A stretch of DNA of 64,000 nt, from assembly GCA_026914155.1 (NCBI GenBank), contig JAPPGH010000017.1, positions 62,001-126,000 of the forward strand, written 5' to 3'. Below the pieces are notes generated by a model, which was not told the DNA's origin, did no database searches, and saw only the letters and a program-made list of their open reading frames with translations. Made by a program: the position numbers and the translations under genes. Below are positions 44,394 through 52,591 of the stretch, piece by piece (within the stretch, counting starts at the first letter, position 1; every line of letters begins with the position of its first letter). This DNA is from Candidatus Palauibacter rhopaloidicola (GTDB taxonomy: Bacteria > Gemmatimonadota > Gemmatimonadetes > Palauibacterales > Palauibacteraceae).

Positions 44394-44786
44394 CTACCCC
44401 TGCAGGGCGTGTTGCAGGACGACGACACCGATCGCCGCGACCAACACGCCGCCGGCCCGCCACAGACCGGCGCCCATCCGGAGTCCCGTCTCCATCCCCT
44501 TCAGGGCGACCCCGGGCAGCAGGGCGTAGCACGCGCCCTTCGCCAGCGCCAGCCAGCCGTAGACGGTGAGGATCGTCGGCACGCCACCCCACACGTTGTG
44601 GAAGGCGACGATGAAGGATCCGATCGCCATGGCGAGGAACGCGACCGTCAGGCTGCCCGCCGTACCCTTTGACTGCAGGTGCTCCAGGAACGCCTTCCAG
44701 GCGTCCGGCTGGAGGAGGTACGAGACCCCCAGGACGATGAGGTTGATCGACACGAACACTTCTACTGCCCGCGTGAGGTCTTCCAT
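44394..44786 (-). CDS. Small four-helix membrane protein, unknown
   Basis: The 130-residue protein has four predicted membrane helices (about 10-25, 45-62, 68-88, 108-125) and charged residues only between them. Length and layout resemble DoxX-like or DUF4345-like families, but no signature is clear. A 20-base tandem duplication (44375-44414) covers its last codons. It is convergent with the hydratase gene and lies 75 bases from the stop of the upstream aminotransferase on the same strand. Confidence 0.6.
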   Translation of the reverse strand: MEDLTRAVEVFVSINLIVLGVSYLLQPDAWKAFLEHLQSKGTAGSLTVAFLAMAIGSFIVAFHNVWGGVPTILTVYGWLALAKGACYALLPGVALKGMETGLRMGAGLWRAGGVLVAAIGVVVLQHALQG

Positions 44787-44861
44787 CGGTGTCCTCCCTT
44801 CTCAGCTACGGGCCATGCATGGCCGATCCTGACCATGCCACTTTACCATCCCGCTTTACCG

Positions 44862-46103
44862 CTACGTTTCGGCCAGCGCCGCGACGGCGCGCTCGTTGTC
44901 CTCGAGGGTGTTGTAGAAGTGGGGGGAGAATCGAACGAGAGGTCCGCGATGGTCGACAACCACGTCGCGCGCGGCCAGATGCCGTACCGCGGCGGCTGCG
45001 TCTCCGTCGTACTCCACGAGAACGAGGGCGGATCGCGCCGCCGGATCGGAGGCCTGGTGGAGCCTGTAGCCGAGATCCGACAGCCTCTCCCGCAAATCGT
45101 TCGCCAGGAACCGATTACGGTGTTGAATCGCCTGGATCCCGTACTCGAGGACGGTCGACAGGCCTCCCGCGGCCGTGTAGGCGACGCCCGCGGCGGGGGT
45201 CCCCAGTTCGAAGCGCCTGGCGTCTGCCCGAGGGGTCGCGTCGCGGATGTTGAAAAGGAACTGGTTTTCAACACCGAACCAGGAGAGCGTGACCGGATCG
45301 ACACAAACCCCTGGGTTCACATGGAGATATGCCATCCCCGGACCGCCGCACAGCCACTTGAGCGCGCCGCCGACGAGGAAGTCCACCCCCAGCGCCCCGG
45401 CGTCGATCGTCAGTTGTCCATTTGATTGATAGGCGTCCAGCAAAATGAACGCGCCCGCATCGTGCGCGATCCGGGTGAGTTCCGCCGCGTCCTGCGTGTT
45501 GCCGCTCGTAAAGAAGACGTGCGACGTCGCGAGCAGCGCGGTGCGTTCGTCCACGGCGGCCCGAATCGCTTCGAGGGGGACGTGAATCCCGTCGGGACTC
45601 GGCACGATCTCCACTTCGAGGCCGTTCGCCCGCTGCGACAGGAAGTGGTGCCCGACCGTCGGGAAGTCGAGTTCGGTGAGGACGACCTTGTTGCGGCCCG
45701 TGCCCCGCACGCTGGCGGCGATGGCTCCCCACACGACGGAAACCGCGGCCGAAACGCTCGACATCAGCGCGATCGTGTCGGCGTCGGCCTCGATCGTGTG
45801 CCCGAATTGCGTCCGGACCTCCTCGAGCTTGGCGACCCAGATCTCATACCAGGCGGCCGCGCCCATCTCGTGCCACAGATCCTCGAAGCGCCGGCGCTCC
45901 TCGACGGAGCGGAGAGAGAGCGCGCCGAGGGAGTTGGAGTTCAGGTAGGTCTTGCGGGAAAGGATCGGAAACTGGCCCCGCAACTCGTCGATCCGATCGT
46001 CGAGAGGCAGCGCCGACTCCGTTACCGTCGCGGTCGAGCTGGCCGATCCCGCCGCAGCCGGGCTGGCCGATCCGGGCTCGGCCAAAATATCCTGTTTCGC
46101 CAT
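44862..46103 (-). CDS. Aminotransferase class V (kynureninase/isopenicillin-N epimerase-like)
   Basis: This 413-residue class V PLP enzyme has the Schiff-base lysine in GGALKWLCGGPGMAYL, cofactor Asp region FILLDAYQSNGQL, and YLNSNSLGALSLRSVE at the N terminus, as in kynureninase-like proteins. It could cleave or transaminate an amino acid; kynurenine genes are not present nearby. ATG at 46103 is placed after a GGAGGG site. The Ala/Ser-rich first 30 residues are probably a flexible leader. Its start codon shares CATG with a zinc-ribbon ORF on the opposite strand. Confidence 0.83.
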   Translation of the reverse strand: MAKQDILAEPGSASPAAAGSASSTATVTESALPLDDRIDELRGQFPILSRKTYLNSNSLGALSLRSVEERRRFEDLWHEMGAAAWYEIWVAKLEEVRTQFGHTIEADADTIALMSSVSAAVSVVWGAIAASVRGTGRNKVVLTELDFPTVGHHFLSQRANGLEVEIVPSPDGIHVPLEAIRAAVDERTALLATSHVFFTSGNTQDAAELTRIAHDAGAFILLDAYQSNGQLTIDAGALGVDFLVGGALKWLCGGPGMAYLHVNPGVCVDPVTLSWFGVENQFLFNIRDATPRADARRFELGTPAAGVAYTAAGGLSTVLEYGIQAIQHRNRFLANDLRERLSDLGYRLHQASDPAARSALVLVEYDGDAAAAVRHLAARDVVVDHRGPLVRFSPHFYNTLEDNERAVAALAET

Positions 46104-46350
46104 GGATGATCCGTCGCCCTCCGCCCCGCAGCAGGGGCCGCTTCTCGATTTCGAGGCAGGCCAGGCGCTCGAACGGCGCGACCGCAAGCACGCCGGTCCC
46201 GGCGGCGAACCGGACTGCCCCCGGTGCGAGGCCCGCATGGTGCGCTGCGTCGAGCAGCACCGGGCCCCCCGCTCCGACGACTCGCCGTTCCGGGTCCGAC
46301 TCGCCTGCCCGGCCCCCGACTGCGGCGCATGGACATCCTACAATTGGTAG
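46102..46350 (+). CDS. Small zinc-ribbon protein
   Basis: The 82-residue ORF has two cysteine pairs, PDCPRCEARM and ACPAPDCGAW, spaced as in a zinc ribbon. The N-terminal half is charged and without structure signals. Its ATG (46102-46104) overlaps the ATG of the minus-strand aminotransferase (46103-46101), so the two genes share the four bases CATG and diverge. No Shine-Dalgarno sequence precedes it on the plus strand, so it may be leaderless or not expressed. Zinc-ribbon spacing supports reality; lack of a ribosome site argues against. Confidence 0.5.
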   Translation: MDDPSPSAPQQGPLLDFEAGQALERRDRKHAGPGGEPDCPRCEARMVRCVEQHRAPRSDDSPFRVRLACPAPDCGAWTSYNW

Positions 46351-46378
46351 AACACGTCGACCCCCGACAACCCGCCCG

Positions 46379-47773
46379 CTACCACTCCATCTCGGGCAGG
46401 ACGTCCGCCTGGAGGCGGAACATCTCGTTGATCGTGTTCACCGCGGTGCGGTAGGAATCCGTCGTCGGATCGAGTAGCAGCGCCTGCAGCAGCGTCCCGC
46501 GAGAACCCTCGGCGAAGGCGTCGACGAGGAGGCGGTTGATCGACGTCTGGGTCCGGAGGAGTGAGAGAATCCCCTCAGGTAGCGGCTCCATGACGGCGGG
46601 ATGGAGGCCGCTCGCGTCGGAGCGGGCGGGGACTTCCACGACGGCCCCGTCGGGAAGGCCCGGCACGTAACCCTGGTTGGGGACGTTCACCGCATCGAGA
46701 TATGTGTCCACGCTGCACAGCACGCCTTCGAGCAGCGGGACCGCCAACTCTCCTGAAGGCGTGAGTTCTCCGCCCGCTCCGGCCTCGTCCCCCCCGCCCG
46801 GATTGTCGCCGTCGTCCCGCACGCGGGGGAGGGGGGACTCGGGGAACGCCGGCACGTCCGTCGGGTTCTCGCCGAGGTTGTAGAGCCAGGTGGGGGTCTC
46901 TCCCGTCTCCCACGGAGCGCCGTGCACGGGGTCGTAGAAGAACTGGAGCAGGCTGCTGCCGAGGAATTCCCGCGCCCAGCCCAGGTACTCGCCGATGTGG
47001 TTCGCGCCGGGGCTGGGATAGCGGTCGAACACCCGGAACAGGATGCGGCTGAGCGCGATCTCGTCCCAGTCGTGGAGCCAGTGCGCCTCCCGCTCGCGGC
47101 GCCGCAGTCTCGGGTAGAGGTCCTGGCCCGTCTCGCGGTCGCGCACGGACTCGAACCAGCTGAAATGGTTGAGCCCGCTGGCGCGGGCGTCGAGGCGCTC
47201 GACCGGCAGTTCCAGGAGGCGCGCCATCTGTTCCATCCCGTGGAAGACGCCGTGGCACAGTCCGACGACGCGCACCGACGAGAGCCGGCTCTGGGCCTCG
47301 CACAGCTTGGTGAGCGGGTTCGTGTAGTTGATGAGCCACGCCTCGGGGCAGTGGACCTCCATCGCCCGCGCCAACTCGACCGCCGGACCCATGTTGCGCA
47401 GGGCGTGGAAGAGGCCGCCCGGCCCGCCGTTCTCTCCGTAGATCTGGGAGGAGCCGAACGCGCGGGGGACGTGGAAGTCCTGGGCCCAGTAGAAGTAGCG
47501 GTTGATTTCGATGGCGAGAACCACCGCGCTCGCGCCGGGGAGGGCGGCCTCGAGATCCGTCGTTGCGGACACGGCGATGCGCCGCCCCAGCCGCTCCGCG
47601 ACCGCCTCCGCGTACGCCCGCGTGCGGGGCAGTTCCGACGGGTCGATGTCGACGAGGATCAGGCTCAACTCGCGATCGCACAGGGCATCGCTGAGGAGAA
47701 CGTCACGGATCGAGGCGGGGCCGAACTCGCGGCTGCCCGCCCCGACGAGGACGATCCTGAGCGGCTCGTTCAT
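46379..47773 (-). CDS. Glycoside hydrolase family 4 enzyme
   Basis: This 464-residue NAD- and metal-dependent GH4 glycosidase cleaves glycosides by oxidation at C3 and elimination. Seen: NAD-binding IVLVGAGSREFGPASI, INYTNPLTKLCEA, metal-binding GLCHGVFHGMEQ and SGLNHFSWF. The CHG form at the metal site differs from the CN/CD forms of phospho-glycosidases, so the substrate is probably a non-phosphorylated glycoside such as a glucuronide, galactoside or glucoside. The ATG overlaps the stop of the symporter by four bases. Its partners (symporter, PIG-L deacetylase) suggest import, deacetylation and cleavage of one compound. Confidence 0.9.
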   Translation of the reverse strand: MNEPLRIVLVGAGSREFGPASIRDVLLSDALCDRELSLILVDIDPSELPRTRAYAEAVAERLGRRIAVSATTDLEAALPGASAVVLAIEINRYFYWAQDFHVPRAFGSSQIYGENGGPGGLFHALRNMGPAVELARAMEVHCPEAWLINYTNPLTKLCEAQSRLSSVRVVGLCHGVFHGMEQMARLLELPVERLDARASGLNHFSWFESVRDRETGQDLYPRLRRREREAHWLHDWDEIALSRILFRVFDRYPSPGANHIGEYLGWAREFLGSSLLQFFYDPVHGAPWETGETPTWLYNLGENPTDVPAFPESPLPRVRDDGDNPGGGDEAGAGGELTPSGELAVPLLEGVLCSVDTYLDAVNVPNQGYVPGLPDGAVVEVPARSDASGLHPAVMEPLPEGILSLLRTQTSINRLLVDAFAEGSRGTLLQALLLDPTTDSYRTAVNTINEMFRLQADVLPEMEW

Positions 47774-49590
47774 GGCGAGGTCCGCGAGGGCGCGGAAGTC
47801 TCCGAGGACGCGGGGGCGGTGTCCGCGTGCGCGATCCGTACCGTCATGGCCCCCGCCGCAAGAGACACGACGATCAGGAGCACGCCCGCGCCGGCCCGGC
47901 CCGTGAGCAGGTATCCGATGCCGAGCAGGCTCGCGTAGACGAAGAGCGCGCCGAGCAGGAAGCCCGGCCACATGCGGCTCGCCGGCGGGTCGGTGGAGCG
48001 GACGCCGGTGCGCTCCGCCACGCGGCGCCACCAGCCGCCGGGGTGTACCCGCCGGTAGAAGCGGTCCAGCACTTCGTCCGACTCGGGCCGGGTGACGAGC
48101 ACCACGGCGAGCCAGAGCGCGGTGCAGGCGACGAGGATGACGACCGCCCGGATGAGGTCCATCTCCGGCGCGTAGAAGCCGTCCGCGGCCCGGATCGCCG
48201 CGGCGGGCAGCACGGGCTCGAGCGCGCCCACCAGTACGCGCCCGTTGGCGAGGAGCACCGAGCCGGCCATGGCCGCGATCTCGGCCCACGCGTTCACCCG
48301 CCACCAGTACCAGCGCAGGAGCCAGACGAGCGCGACCCCCGCCGTGAGTTCGATGATGTAGATCCACCCCCGCTGGATCGAATCCATCTGCCAGGCCACG
48401 CCCGCGGCGACCACCGCGAGCAGCACGACCATGATCCGCGACGCCGCGACGTAGTGCCGCTCGGAGCGGTCCTTCCTCAGAAAACGTCGGTAGATGTCGT
48501 TCACCATGTACGACGCCCCCCAGCAGAGGTGCGTGTCCATCGTGCTCATGAACGCGGCCAGGAAGGTGGCGACCATCAGCCCCCTGAGCCCGGCCGGCAT
48601 GAGTTCCCGGATCATCATGGGATAGGCGAGTTCGGGGTCGGCGGCGAGCGCCGGATCCATGGCCGCCGGCGGGAAGACGAGAAGCGACCCGAGTCCCACC
48701 ACGATCCAGGGCCAGGTGAGGAGCACGGTGCCCGCGAAAGCGAACCACAGCGACGCCTTCACGGCCTGCCGCTCGTCCCGCGTCGCGAACAGGCGCTGGG
48801 CCACGTAGCCGTCGCCCTGCCCGCTCCTCAGCCACAGGATGCCGATGAGGCACAGGAAGGAGACGATCTCGAGCGAGGACGCGGTCCCGGCGGACGGCAC
48901 GAGATCGAGGGCGCCGGGTGGGGCCTCCGGGACGGCGCGCACCGCGTCCGCCATCGCCGCCGGACCGCCGAAGCGCGTGAGCACGATCCCCGCCAGGGTG
49001 ATCGCCCCGAGCATGCCGGCGACGAACTGGAGCAGATCGGTGACCACGACGCCCCAGAGTCCCGACGCGACCGTGTAGGCGAGCGCAAGTCCGACGCACA
49101 CGGCCAGGGTCACCGCGGGGTCCCAGCCGAGGAGCACGCGGCTGAACTTCACCATCGCCAGCATGACCCAGCCCATGACGACGGCGTTCTTGAGGAGGCC
49201 CTGGTAGACGGCGGAGAAGCCCCGCAGCGCCCGGGCCGGCGCCCCGCCGTAGCGGATCTCGATGACCTCGGCATCGGTGAGGACGCCCGCGCGCCGCCAC
49301 AGACGCGCGTAGAAGAAGGTCAGCATGAGGATCCCGGCCGCCTCGTACCACCAGAGCCAGTTGCCGTACACGCCCTGCCGGCGCACGAGCGCGGCCGTCG
49401 CGAGCGGGGCGTCCGTCGCGAACCACGTGGCCGCGATGGACGTGCCCGCGAGCCACCAGGGGAGTGAGCGGCCGGCGATGAAGTAGTCCTCGACGCTGCC
49501 GCCCGCCCGCCGGGCGAACCCGAACCCGATGGCGAGAACGATCGCGCCGTAGACGCAGACGACGACCCAGTCGAGCGTGGTCAGCGCCAT
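47770..49590 (-). CDS. Sodium:solute symporter (SSS family)
   Basis: The 606-residue protein has about 13 membrane helices. The N terminus shows SSS-family features DYFIAGRSLPWWLAGTSIAATWFATD and GNWLWWYEAAGI. SGLWGVVVTDLLQFVAGMLG is the Na+-site region typical of SGLT-type transporters. It is likely to bring in a sugar or related solute with sodium. ATG at 49590 gives the usual N terminus; the first ten bases overlap the end of the PIG-L gene. It ends within the GH4 start codon (ATGA), so the three genes form one operon. Confidence 0.92.
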   Translation of the reverse strand: MALTTLDWVVVCVYGAIVLAIGFGFARRAGGSVEDYFIAGRSLPWWLAGTSIAATWFATDAPLATAALVRRQGVYGNWLWWYEAAGILMLTFFYARLWRRAGVLTDAEVIEIRYGGAPARALRGFSAVYQGLLKNAVVMGWVMLAMVKFSRVLLGWDPAVTLAVCVGLALAYTVASGLWGVVVTDLLQFVAGMLGAITLAGIVLTRFGGPAAMADAVRAVPEAPPGALDLVPSAGTASSLEIVSFLCLIGILWLRSGQGDGYVAQRLFATRDERQAVKASLWFAFAGTVLLTWPWIVVGLGSLLVFPPAAMDPALAADPELAYPMMIRELMPAGLRGLMVATFLAAFMSTMDTHLCWGASYMVNDIYRRFLRKDRSERHYVAASRIMVVLLAVVAAGVAWQMDSIQRGWIYIIELTAGVALVWLLRWYWWRVNAWAEIAAMAGSVLLANGRVLVGALEPVLPAAAIRAADGFYAPEMDLIRAVVILVACTALWLAVVLVTRPESDEVLDRFYRRVHPGGWWRRVAERTGVRSTDPPASRMWPGFLLGALFVYASLLGIGYLLTGRAGAGVLLIVVSLAAGAMTVRIAHADTAPASSETSAPSRTSP

Positions 49591-51341
49591 GAAATGACGT
49601 TGGAGAGGATGCGGTAGGCGCCCGGCACTCCGTAGGGCAGTTGCCGGTGGAGGGCGAGTGCGAGATAGGTGTAGCGCCCCTCGCCCACCGGAGCGGTGAG
49701 CCAGACGCCCTCCTGCGGCGCCTGGCCGGTGTCGTGCGTCTCCACCAGCGGCGTGTACGCCGGATCCCACTCGGTTAAGAACTTGGAGCCGCGCTGCTCG
49801 ATCCACCCGTCGAAATCGGCTTCGGTGAGGCGGTTGGGCGCGGTCATCAGGGGGTGGTCGGGCCGGAGCAGGCGGACGGGCGCGTCCTCCTCCGACACTT
49901 CTTCCGCTCCCCGCGGGAGGGAAGCCGGATACGGCGCCATCTCCGACGGCACGTACTCCTGCGTCTGGTAGAGGACGATGAGGTGCCCGCCCCGGCGGGC
50001 GTAGTCCAGGAGACGCTGGTTGTGTTCGACGAGGTCTTCGCGCACGGCATAGGCGCGGGTGCCCACGACGATCGCGTGGAACCCCGCTTCTTCGCCGGAA
50101 CCCGCGCCGGCGGTCCCATCCAGTGCCGCGAGGGCGGCTTCGTCCAGCAGTTCGACCGTGGCGCCGAGCGCCTCGATCCCGGCCGGCACTTCATCGCCGA
50201 CCCCCATTACGTAGCCGACCCGGACGCCGTCCAGATCGGTGACGGAAACCGACCGGACCGGCATGCGGGCGGGGCGCCAGAGCCGCGCGAGCGGCAGGTC
50301 CCGGTGCTCGATGGTGCGGTATCCCCGGCGGTGGTCGACTCCCCGCGCGCGGGCCACAGCCGCGACCTCCGCTTCGCCTCGCCATCCGGCCGGAGGCGCG
50401 ATGACGAATGCCGCGTCCATGACCTCGCCCGGAGTGCGGAAGTCGTGCTCCACGATGCCGGGAGTGCCCGGGACCGTCGTCCACCCCTCCGGCAGCTCGA
50501 GCCGAACGGTGGCGGAGAGGGGCGCCGCGTTCGCCACGACCCGCGCCCGCACCTCGATCGGCACCGCGGCCGGTTCCCCGGGCGACCCGCCGTCGCCCCC
50601 CGCACCGCCGTCGCCGCCGACCGGCACGATGCTCACGCCCGGCGCCAGGGAAACGGAAAGGACCGGCAGCGTCTCCACTCGCCGCGTCACGGAGCCGTAG
50701 GGCAACCGCGCGACGGAGGCCGTCACCGGAACCGTGTGCGCGATGACGTGCTCGCCGAGGGCGAGTTCGACGCCCGCCGCCAGCGCCGGCCGCCGCCACG
50801 GGAGATGCAGGTCCGCCGAGTCCGATACCTGGTAGTGGTTCTCCGACACGTCCCCGCGTCCGAAGTACGGTGCGGCGGGCGCGGCGGTCGGCATCCGGAC
50901 CTCGAGCGCCTCCGTCGAGCCGTCCGTCCGATCCGCGATCCGGCTCGGCGCTGCCACGATCTCGCCGCTGCGGCTCGCGATCCAGGCCGTGACCCCGCCG
51001 CTCTCCGCGGATTCCTGCGACTCGACCCGGAGGTGAACCGCCGCCGTTTGACCCGGGGCCAGGACGGCCTCGCCGCCGACCCCCGGGCCGCCCGCAAGCC
51101 CCGCGGACACGGTCGTCCCGCTCGCGGCCAGCACGGCTTCCTCGAACTGTCGTTCCTTCAGCGAGAGGTGAAACCGCGTCTCCGGAGCGTCCGGCAGCGC
51201 CGCGATCGACGCCCGGACCCATCCCAGCCCGCGGGCCAGGTCGCCGACGGCGCGCGCCGGGTCGCGGAAGTCGAACGCCTCCGCCACGGCGCCGACCAGG
51301 CGGTCCAGTTCGGCGAGCAGCGAGTCCGCCTCGGGAGAGGA
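49581..51341 (-). CDS. PIG-L deacetylase family protein, C-terminal part after frameshift
   Basis: This is the 3' part of a gene split by a frameshift. It holds beta-sandwich segments (about 250 residues) and a C-terminal class I glutamine-amidotransferase-like region: VGYVMGVGDEVPAGIEALG, RAYAVREDLVEHNQRLLDYARRGGHLIVLYQT. Such regions follow PIG-L domains in proteins of about 850-920 residues. The track ORF (568 residues) starts at an internal codon; the in-frame coding clearly reaches back to about 51,342. It overlaps the symporter start by ten bases. The frame continues that of the deacetylase if one G is added in a GGG run at 51342-51344. Confidence 0.75.
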   Translation of the reverse strand, partial: SSPEADSLLAELDRLVGAVAEAFDFRDPARAVGDLARGLGWVRASIAALPDAPETRFHLSLKERQFEEAVLAASGTTVSAGLAGGPGVGGEAVLAPGQTAAVHLRVESQESAESGGVTAWIASRSGEIVAAPSRIADRTDGSTEALEVRMPTAAPAAPYFGRGDVSENHYQVSDSADLHLPWRRPALAAGVELALGEHVIAHTVPVTASVARLPYGSVTRRVETLPVLSVSLAPGVSIVPVGGDGGAGGDGGSPGEPAAVPIEVRARVVANAAPLSATVRLELPEGWTTVPGTPGIVEHDFRTPGEVMDAAFVIAPPAGWRGEAEVAAVARARGVDHRRGYRTIEHRDLPLARLWRPARMPVRSVSVTDLDGVRVGYVMGVGDEVPAGIEALGATVELLDEAALAALDGTAGAGSGEEAGFHAIVVGTRAYAVREDLVEHNQRLLDYARRGGHLIVLYQTQEYVPSEMAPYPASLPRGAEEVSEEDAPVRLLRPDHPLMTAPNRLTEADFDGWIEQRGSKFLTEWDPAYTPLVETHDTGQAPQEGVWLTAPVGEGRYTYLALALHRQLPYGVPGAYRILSNVISWR

Positions 51342-52351
51342 CCCTCGCCCAGGAGCGCGGGGAGTCCCCTCAGCGTCGTGTCGAGGCCCGCGAAAAACGA
51401 ATCCGCGATTCTCGTAGCCGTCCCCCTACTGCCGCCGGTGACGGTGCCGTCAACGTGCTCGTAGAAATAGCGGCCCCCGCCCGCTCGCACGCGCCCCGCC
51501 GTCTGGGAACGCTGCAGGCCGAGCCCCCGGCTGGCCCAGCGCTGGTACGTATCGCCGAGCCACGGACTCATCCCCGTTGCAATCACCTCCACATCGTACG
51601 GCTCGTCGACGCGAACCCCTCCGCGGAACGTGCGGAGGACCCGCCAGGGCCGGAGCCCCTCTTCGGAGATCTGGCGCGGAAAGCGCGCCGGGTCCGCCGC
51701 CGCGGCCACGGCTTCCGGCGTTAGCAGCCCCGCCGCGTGGTGGTGGCCGTGCCCGTCGCGCGCCGACCCGTGAAAGCGGCTCACGACGACGAGCGGCCGG
51801 TTCAGGCGGATGACGCGGACCATGTCCTCGAGGACCGCCTCCCGGTCCCAGCTGCGGAACGCTTCGTCCACCGACTTCGAGTAGCCGTAGTCGACCGCCG
51901 TCGTGAAGTAGAGGTCGTCCAGGCCGTAGTAGCGGCCGGAGAGGACGAGTTCGCGCGTGCGGATCAGCCCTAGCGCGTCGAAGAGTTCCGGGCCGATCGC
52001 GTTCGCCCCGGCCTCGCCGCGGTTGAGGCTGAGGAGGGCCGTCCTGGCACCCCACCCCCGGCTGGCCAGCGTGAGCATGCCGGCATGTTCGTCGTCGGGA
52101 TGGGCGGTGATGTGGAGCAGGCTCGCGGTCGTGGCGAGCTTGCGGATGCGGTACCAGGCGCCCATGGCCCCGCGGTCCACGTCCAGCCGTTCCTCTCCCA
52201 CCGGGGCCGGGAAAGCGAGGACGCGATCCGGCGCCCGGCCCGCGGGATCAGACTGCGCCGCGGCCGCCGCAGCCCCCGCGAGGGTCGCCACGACCGCCAC
52301 GGCCGCCGCTGAAAGGGCGGCGCCGAGTCCGGGTTGCCTGCGATCGATCAT
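51342..52351 (-). CDS. PIG-L deacetylase, N-terminal part (frameshifted)
   Basis: This PIG-L/LmbE-type zinc deacetylase domain removes N-acetyl groups from sugars or related amides. It has a signal peptide (LGAALSAAAVAVVATLAGAA), the metal motif HITAHPDDEHAGML and the third ligand His in RDGHGHHHAAGLL. The frame runs from ATG 52351 to about LPALLGEG and then shifts; beyond that point the track translation (PLPRRTRCSPNWTAW) is out of frame. Restoring one G gives GEGSSPEADSLLAELDRLVG and joins the downstream ORF smoothly. This may be a true mutation or a homopolymer error. First gene of the GH4/symporter operon; divergent from the plug protein. Confidence 0.8.
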
Positions 52352-52403
52352 GGGTCATCCAGGTCGGAGAGTCCGCGTTCGCATCGTGCCCGCGGGCCGA
52401 AGT

Positions 52404-52448
52404 CCGGGCAAGGAGGCCTTGCGAGCGAGCACAGCCCGCCGATACTCA
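52404..52448 (+). repeat. Interspersed 45-base element, copy A
   Basis: The core GCAAGGAGGCCTTGC (perfect 6-base arms around AGG), GCGAGC, a 12-base spacer and GCCGATACTCA recur at 53858 with identical spacing. It lies about 145 bases before the plug-protein start, within the 240-base divergent gap. Orientation is the same relative to the downstream gene in both copies. Confidence 0.75.
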
Positions 52449-52591
52449 GCGGCTGGCGCCTTGCCGCCGCGAACTCTCGCCTCTTCCCGGCGTACGAAGG
52501 GTATGCGACCGAAGCGTGCCTGAGGCGTCTGGTGGTTGGGGTTGCAGCCTCCGACCCGGCCCCCGGCGCCCCGATGGGACAGGAGACAGGA

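Noticed and set aside
44375-44414. 20-base tandem duplication at the end of the small membrane protein gene
   Set aside because: Two imperfect copies covering the stop codon; probably a local slip with no further meaning.
47827-49467. 546-residue plus-strand ORF opposite the symporter
   Set aside because: It is antisense to a clear SSS transporter and made mostly of His/Arg/Asp/Pro strings.
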